A stretch of DNA of 9,747 nucleotides, from NCBI GenBank assembly GCA_027490345.1, contig JAIXYF010000326.1:1-9747 (forward strand). The letters run 5' to 3'. The notes under the pieces are model-generated. The model saw only the letters and a list, made by a program, of their open reading frames with translations, was not told where the DNA came from and ran no database searches. The DNA is from Novosphingobium sp. (GTDB lineage: Bacteria > Pseudomonadota > Alphaproteobacteria > Sphingomonadales > Sphingomonadaceae). The position numbers and the translations under genes were made by a program. Positions 5,978 to 9,747 of this stretch are shown in pieces. Position 1 is the first letter of the stretch, and each line of letters opens with the position of its first letter.

Positions 5978-7069
5978 ATGCAGGCGCGGCACAATCAGGC
6001 CCCATGTGATCAGAATTGGGTCTACTGGGCCATCGGGCGGATCGAGGCGGACTATGCCCGCTCGGCCGATACGCACTTGTTGCCCGTCCCCCTCCCCGCG
6101 CTGCCCGGCATCGCGATCTACTTGAAGGATGAAAGCAGCCACCCCACCGGCAGCCTCAAGCACCGGCTGGCTCGCTCGCTGTTTCTCCATGCGCTGTGCA
6201 GCGGCTGGATCGGGCCGGAAACCACGGTGGTCGAAGCCTCGTCCGGCTCCACCGCCGTGTCCGAGGCCTATTTCGCGCGGATGCTAGGCCTCCCGTTCGT
6301 CGCCGTGATCCCGCAGCGCACCGCGCGCGAGAAAATCGCCGCGATCGAGGCGCTGGGCGGGCGGTGCCATCCGGTCGAGGATCCTGGCACCGTGCAGGCC
6401 GTCGCCGCAAGGCTGGCCGCTGAATGCGGCGGGCACCACATCGACCAGTTCACCTTTGCCGAGCGCGCGACCGACTGGCGCGGCAACAACAATATTGCCG
6501 AAAGCATCTACACGCAGATGCGGCGTGAGCCCTGCCCCGTGCCGACCTGGATCGTCTGCGGCGCGGGCACGGGCGGCACATCTGCCACGATGGGCCGGTT
6601 TCTGCGCTATCATTGCCATCCCACGCGCCTGTGCCTCGCCGATCCGGAGGCGTCCGCGTTTCACCGCCACTGGCATGACCGCACCGCGTGCAGCGGCAGC
6701 GGCGCGCCTTGCCATATCGAAGGCATTGGCCGCCCGCGCGTCGAGCCCTCGTTCGTGCCCAGCGTGATCGACCGCGCCGAAGTGGTGGCCGACACCGCCT
6801 CCATCGGCGCCGCCCGCGCGCTTTCGCGCCATCTCGGTCGCCGGGTGGGCGGGTCCACCGGCACCAACCTTGTCGCCTGCGCGCGCATTGCGAGCGAAAT
6901 GGCGGCGCGCGGCGAGGACGGAGCCATCGTCTCGATCCTGTGCGATTCGGGCGAGCGCTATGCCTCCACGCTCTACAACGACAACTGGCTGGCGGCGCGG
7001 GGCCTCGAAGTGAGCGCGGACGAGGCGCGAATGGCCCGCTTCCTCGGCGAAGGTAGCTGGGCCGAATGA
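5978..7069 (+). CDS. cds1: PLP-dependent L-cysteine desulfhydrase, Cds1 type
   Basis: Fold-type II PLP enzyme, 363 aa from the chosen start, expected to convert L-cysteine to sulfide, pyruvate and ammonia in the cytoplasm. It strongly resembles mycobacterial Cds1 (Rv3684): IEADYARSADTHL near the start, YLKDESSHPTGSLKHRLARSLF (48-69) with the Schiff-base lysine K61, EASSGSTAVSEAYFARMLGLPF (86-107), DQFTFAERATDWRGNNNIAESI (156-177), the phosphate-binding loop GAGTGGTSAT (195-204), and the later blocks IEGIGRPRVEPSF, GRRVGGSTGTN and LCDSGERYAS. The ATG at 5978 is preferred because homology begins just after it and GGGAG lies 10 nt upstream; a TTG at 5909 would add 23 low-information residues. 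Its stop overlaps the next gene's ATG by 4 nt. Cysteine synthase is the main alternative, but the Cds1-specific blocks argue against it. Confidence 0.88.
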   Translation: MQARHNQAPCDQNWVYWAIGRIEADYARSADTHLLPVPLPALPGIAIYLKDESSHPTGSLKHRLARSLFLHALCSGWIGPETTVVEASSGSTAVSEAYFARMLGLPFVAVIPQRTAREKIAAIEALGGRCHPVEDPGTVQAVAARLAAECGGHHIDQFTFAERATDWRGNNNIAESIYTQMRREPCPVPTWIVCGAGTGGTSATMGRFLRYHCHPTRLCLADPEASAFHRHWHDRTACSGSGAPCHIEGIGRPRVEPSFVPSVIDRAEVVADTASIGAARALSRHLGRRVGGSTGTNLVACARIASEMAARGEDGAIVSILCDSGERYASTLYNDNWLAARGLEVSADEARMARFLGEGSWAE

Positions 7070-9747
7070 CAGCAGGCAGTTGGCATTTCTGGATCGACCG
7101 CGGCGGCACGTTCACTGATATCGTCGCCCGTGCGCCGGAGGGCGGCCTGCACACGGCCAAGCTGCTCAGCGAAAATCCCGGCCACTATGTCGATGCCGCC
7201 ACGGCAGGTATCCGCCGCATTCTGGGCCTTGCCCCCTCCGCCGCGATCCCGCCGGGCACCATTGCCGAAGTGCGCATGGGCACCACGGTAGCCACCAATG
7301 CCCTGCTGGAGCGCAAGGGCGAGCCGGTACTGCTGCTGATAACCGCCGGTTTTTCCGATCTCCTCGCGATGGGTCACACCGCGCGGCCGCGCCTGTTCGA
7401 TCTTGATGTGCGGTTGCCCGAGGCGCTCTACTGCGCAGTCGAGGAAGTGGCGGGGCGCGTCGCAGCAGATGGCAAGGTGCTCGCCTTGCTGGACGAGGAC
7501 GCGGTGCGCGCCGCGCTCGCCCGCCACCGCGCTGCGGGCCTTTGCGCCTGCGCTGTCGCGCTGATCCACGGCTGGCGCTATCCGGAAATGGAAGCGCGGA
7601 TTGCTGCGCTGGCGCTAGAAGCGGGCTTTACTCAGGTCACCGCCAGCCACGCCGCCAGCAGCGCCATCGGCCTTGTCGCGCGCGGACGCACCGCGCTGGT
7701 TGATGCCTATCTCTCGCCCGTGCTGCGCGCATACACGGGCCGCGTCACCGCCGATCTTGGCGCGCAGACCCCGCTTGCCTTCATGCGTTCCGATGGCGGG
7801 CTGAGCGCAGCGGCGGATTTCCATGGCCGCGATGCCATCCTTTCCGGCCCGGCGGGCGGCATCGTCGGCGCGGCGCGCACGGCGGAAAGCGCCGGTTTCC
7901 CGCGCCTTGTTGCCTTCGACATGGGCGGAACTTCCACTGATATCGCACTGTATTCCGGCGCTTTTGAGCGCGTGTTCGATGCGCAGATCGCCGGAGCCGA
8001 TATCCGCGCGCCGATGCTGGCGATCAATACCATCGCGGCGGGCGGCGGCTCGATCCTCAGCTTCGATGGTGCGCGCATCCGCGTCGGCCCGCAAAGCGCA
8101 GGCGCCGATCCCGGCCCAGCCTGCTACCGGCGCGGCGGACCGCTGACGCTGACCGACGCCAATGTCATGCTCGGCAAGATCAGCCCCGCCCATTTCCCCG
8201 CGATCTTCGGCCCCGGCGGCGACCAACCGCTTGATGCCGAAGTGGTCGCCGCGCGGTTTGCCGATCTGGCCAAAGAGATGAGCGGCACGCGCACCCCGTG
8301 CGAAGTGGCCGAAGGCTTCCTCGCAGTCGGCGTCGCCGCGATGGCCGCCGCGATCCGCCGTTTGGCGCTTGGGCGCGGGATCGATGTGCGCGGCCATGTG
8401 CTGCAATGCTTCGGCGGTGCGGGCGGACAGCACGCCTGCCTTGTCGCAGCAGAGCTAGGAATGCGGCAGGTGCTGATTCATCCGCTAGCAGGCGTGCTCT
8501 CCGCGCTGGGCATGGGCCTTGCCCGCCGCAGCGCGCTGCGCACTTTGGCGGTGGAGCAACCGCTGACGGACGATGCGCAAGGCGTGCTTGCGGCCCGCTG
8601 CGAAGCGCTCGCCGCCGACGCCGCTGCCGAACTGGGGGCCAGCGGGGCGGAAACAGCCTGCACCGTGCGCCTGCGCCATGCAGGCACAGATACCGCGCTG
8701 GGCGTCCCGCTCGCGCCAGCGGGCACCATGCGCGCTGCGTTCGAACGCGAGCATCTTGCCCGGTTCGGCTATGCAGAGCCGGACCGCGCGCTGGTCGTGG
8801 CCGAGCTGGTGGTCGAAGTCGTCGCGGCGCAGGATACGCCCGTCACCGCACCTGCTTTGGCCGCCACGGGTACCGCTGCGCCGGTTGACCAGGTCGCCCT
8901 CTGGACCGGCGGCAAAGCGCACAGCGCCCCAGTATGGGACCGCGCGGCGCTTGCCCCCGGCATAGAGCTTTCCGGCCCTGCGATGATCCGCGAAGGCCTT
9001 GCCACCACGATTGTCGAGCCGGGCTGGTACGCCAAAGTGCTGCCGCAGGGCGAACTGCTGCTCACCGCCGAAGCGGCAGCTTCTGGGGTTGTCGCCGTAG
9101 CGTCATCGGCAGGCCCCGATCCTGTTCTCCTCGAACTCTATGCCGCGCGCTTCATGGCGCTGGCCGAGCAGATGGGCGAAGTGCTGCGCAGCACCGCCAC
9201 GAGCGTCAACATGCGCGAACGGCTCGATTTCTCCTGCGCGGTGTTCGATGGCATGGGCCAGCTTATCGCCAATGCGCCGCACGTTCCGGTCCACCTCGGG
9301 GCGATGGGTCAAAGCGTGCGCGCGATCATGGCGGCGCGGGGCACCGACCTTCAGCCCGGTGACGCCTTCGTTCTCAACAACCCCTACAATGGCGGCACGC
9401 ACTTGCCGGATGTGACCGTCATCACGCCCGTGTTCGCGCCGGATCACGAAACCCCCGTCGCTTTTGTGGCCAATCGCGGCCACCATGCCGATATCGGCGG
9501 CACCACCCCCGGCTCCAGCCCGCCGCACGCGACGACGCTGGAAGAAGAAGGCGTGGTGCTGGATAACGTGCTGCTGGTGCGCGGCGGCGTGCTGGATGAG
9601 GCAGGGATGCGCCGTCTGCTGGCAGATGCCCCGTGGCCCGCGCGCAATCCCGATGCCAACCTCTCCGATCTCAAGGCGCAAGTCGCCGCCAACATGGCGG
9701 GCGCGCGCGATCTGGCTGCGCTGATCGCACGCCACGGACTGCCCGAA
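7066..9747 (+). CDS. Fused HyuA-HyuB ATP-dependent 5-oxoprolinase (3' truncated by the window)
   Basis: Predicted to open 5-oxo-L-proline to L-glutamate at the cost of ATP. 894 codons are visible with no stop; the family is about 1200 aa, so roughly 300 residues are missing. Domains: HyuA N-terminal with WIDRGGTFTDIV (9-20) and MGTTVATNALLERKGE; the HyuA ATPase core with SGPAGGIVGA and DMGGTSTDIA (285-294); the FGGAGGQHAC segment; then without interruption the HyuB part from about residue 685, with LRSTATSVNMRERLDFSCAVFD, NNPYNGGTHLPD (771-782, H779) and NRGHHADIGG (803-812, H806/H807), likely metal/active-site residues. The single-chain HyuA-HyuB arrangement and the DRGGTFTD and LEEEGVVLDN signatures fit OPLAH better than two-subunit N-methylhydantoinase or acetone carboxylase, but hydantoin-like or 2-oxothiazolidine substrates are possible. 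The ATG overlaps the desulfhydrase stop, with GAAGG 12 nt upstream. Confidence 0.92.
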   Translation, partial: MTAGSWHFWIDRGGTFTDIVARAPEGGLHTAKLLSENPGHYVDAATAGIRRILGLAPSAAIPPGTIAEVRMGTTVATNALLERKGEPVLLLITAGFSDLLAMGHTARPRLFDLDVRLPEALYCAVEEVAGRVAADGKVLALLDEDAVRAALARHRAAGLCACAVALIHGWRYPEMEARIAALALEAGFTQVTASHAASSAIGLVARGRTALVDAYLSPVLRAYTGRVTADLGAQTPLAFMRSDGGLSAAADFHGRDAILSGPAGGIVGAARTAESAGFPRLVAFDMGGTSTDIALYSGAFERVFDAQIAGADIRAPMLAINTIAAGGGSILSFDGARIRVGPQSAGADPGPACYRRGGPLTLTDANVMLGKISPAHFPAIFGPGGDQPLDAEVVAARFADLAKEMSGTRTPCEVAEGFLAVGVAAMAAAIRRLALGRGIDVRGHVLQCFGGAGGQHACLVAAELGMRQVLIHPLAGVLSALGMGLARRSALRTLAVEQPLTDDAQGVLAARCEALAADAAAELGASGAETACTVRLRHAGTDTALGVPLAPAGTMRAAFEREHLARFGYAEPDRALVVAELVVEVVAAQDTPVTAPALAATGTAAPVDQVALWTGGKAHSAPVWDRAALAPGIELSGPAMIREGLATTIVEPGWYAKVLPQGELLLTAEAAASGVVAVASSAGPDPVLLELYAARFMALAEQMGEVLRSTATSVNMRERLDFSCAVFDGMGQLIANAPHVPVHLGAMGQSVRAIMAARGTDLQPGDAFVLNNPYNGGTHLPDVTVITPVFAPDHETPVAFVANRGHHADIGGTTPGSSPPHATTLEEEGVVLDNVLLVRGGVLDEAGMRRLLADAPWPARNPDANLSDLKAQVAANMAGARDLAALIARHGLPE

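Noticed and set aside
5630..6190. 186-codon - strand frame covering the 5825-5977 spacer
   Set aside because: Considered as a candidate for the unexplained gap, but most of it overlaps two real genes on the other strand, and the translation is Arg/Ala/Gln-rich with no family resemblance.
7615..8433. 272-codon - strand frame inside the oxoprolinase
   Set aside because: Antisense to the HyuA ATPase core; His/Asp/Ala/Gly-rich shadow without motifs.

Overview
The window is a dense, GC-rich stretch of bacterial chromosome that looks alphaproteobacterial. The best guess is Sphingomonadales, perhaps Erythrobacteraceae: the AccA reads like a sphingomonad protein, and full-length Chloroflexus-type malonyl-CoA reductases are known from Erythrobacter/Porphyrobacter relatives. 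That placement is inference; no rRNA or other phylogenetic marker is present. I see no tRNA, CRISPR array, insertion sequence or phage gene.

Left block (1-3427, + strand): the C-terminal half of a bifunctional malonyl-CoA reductase, cut by the window start, is followed after 12 nt by an acetyl-CoA carboxylase carboxyltransferase alpha subunit (accA), and after 1 nt by a small cupin protein. The packing implies one transcript. Enzymatically the first two genes form a short route, acetyl-CoA to malonyl-CoA to malonate semialdehyde/3-hydroxypropionate, which is the opening of the 3-hydroxypropionate pathway. The cupin's role is unknown.

Middle block (3440-5824): a TetR-family regulator on the - strand converges on the cupin gene and diverges from a two-gene + strand unit, a fumarylacetoacetate-hydrolase-family enzyme and an NmrA-like NAD(P)-binding protein. 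The divergent intergenic region holds two perfect 16-bp palindromes 27 bp apart, centre to centre. They overlap a sigma70-like promoter pointing at the hydrolase gene, which is textbook architecture for TetR-type repression and autoregulation.

Right block (5978-9747, + strand): a PLP-dependent L-cysteine desulfhydrase of the Cds1 type overlaps by 4 nt (ATGA) the start of a fused HyuA-HyuB 5-oxoprolinase. The oxoprolinase reading frame is open to the window end. Tight coupling suggests a joint role in glutathione, cysteine or thiazolidine breakdown that yields glutamate or cysteine, and then sulfide, pyruvate and ammonia.

Most other long open frames, including a 494-codon antisense frame across the reductase, are high-GC shadows and are left out.
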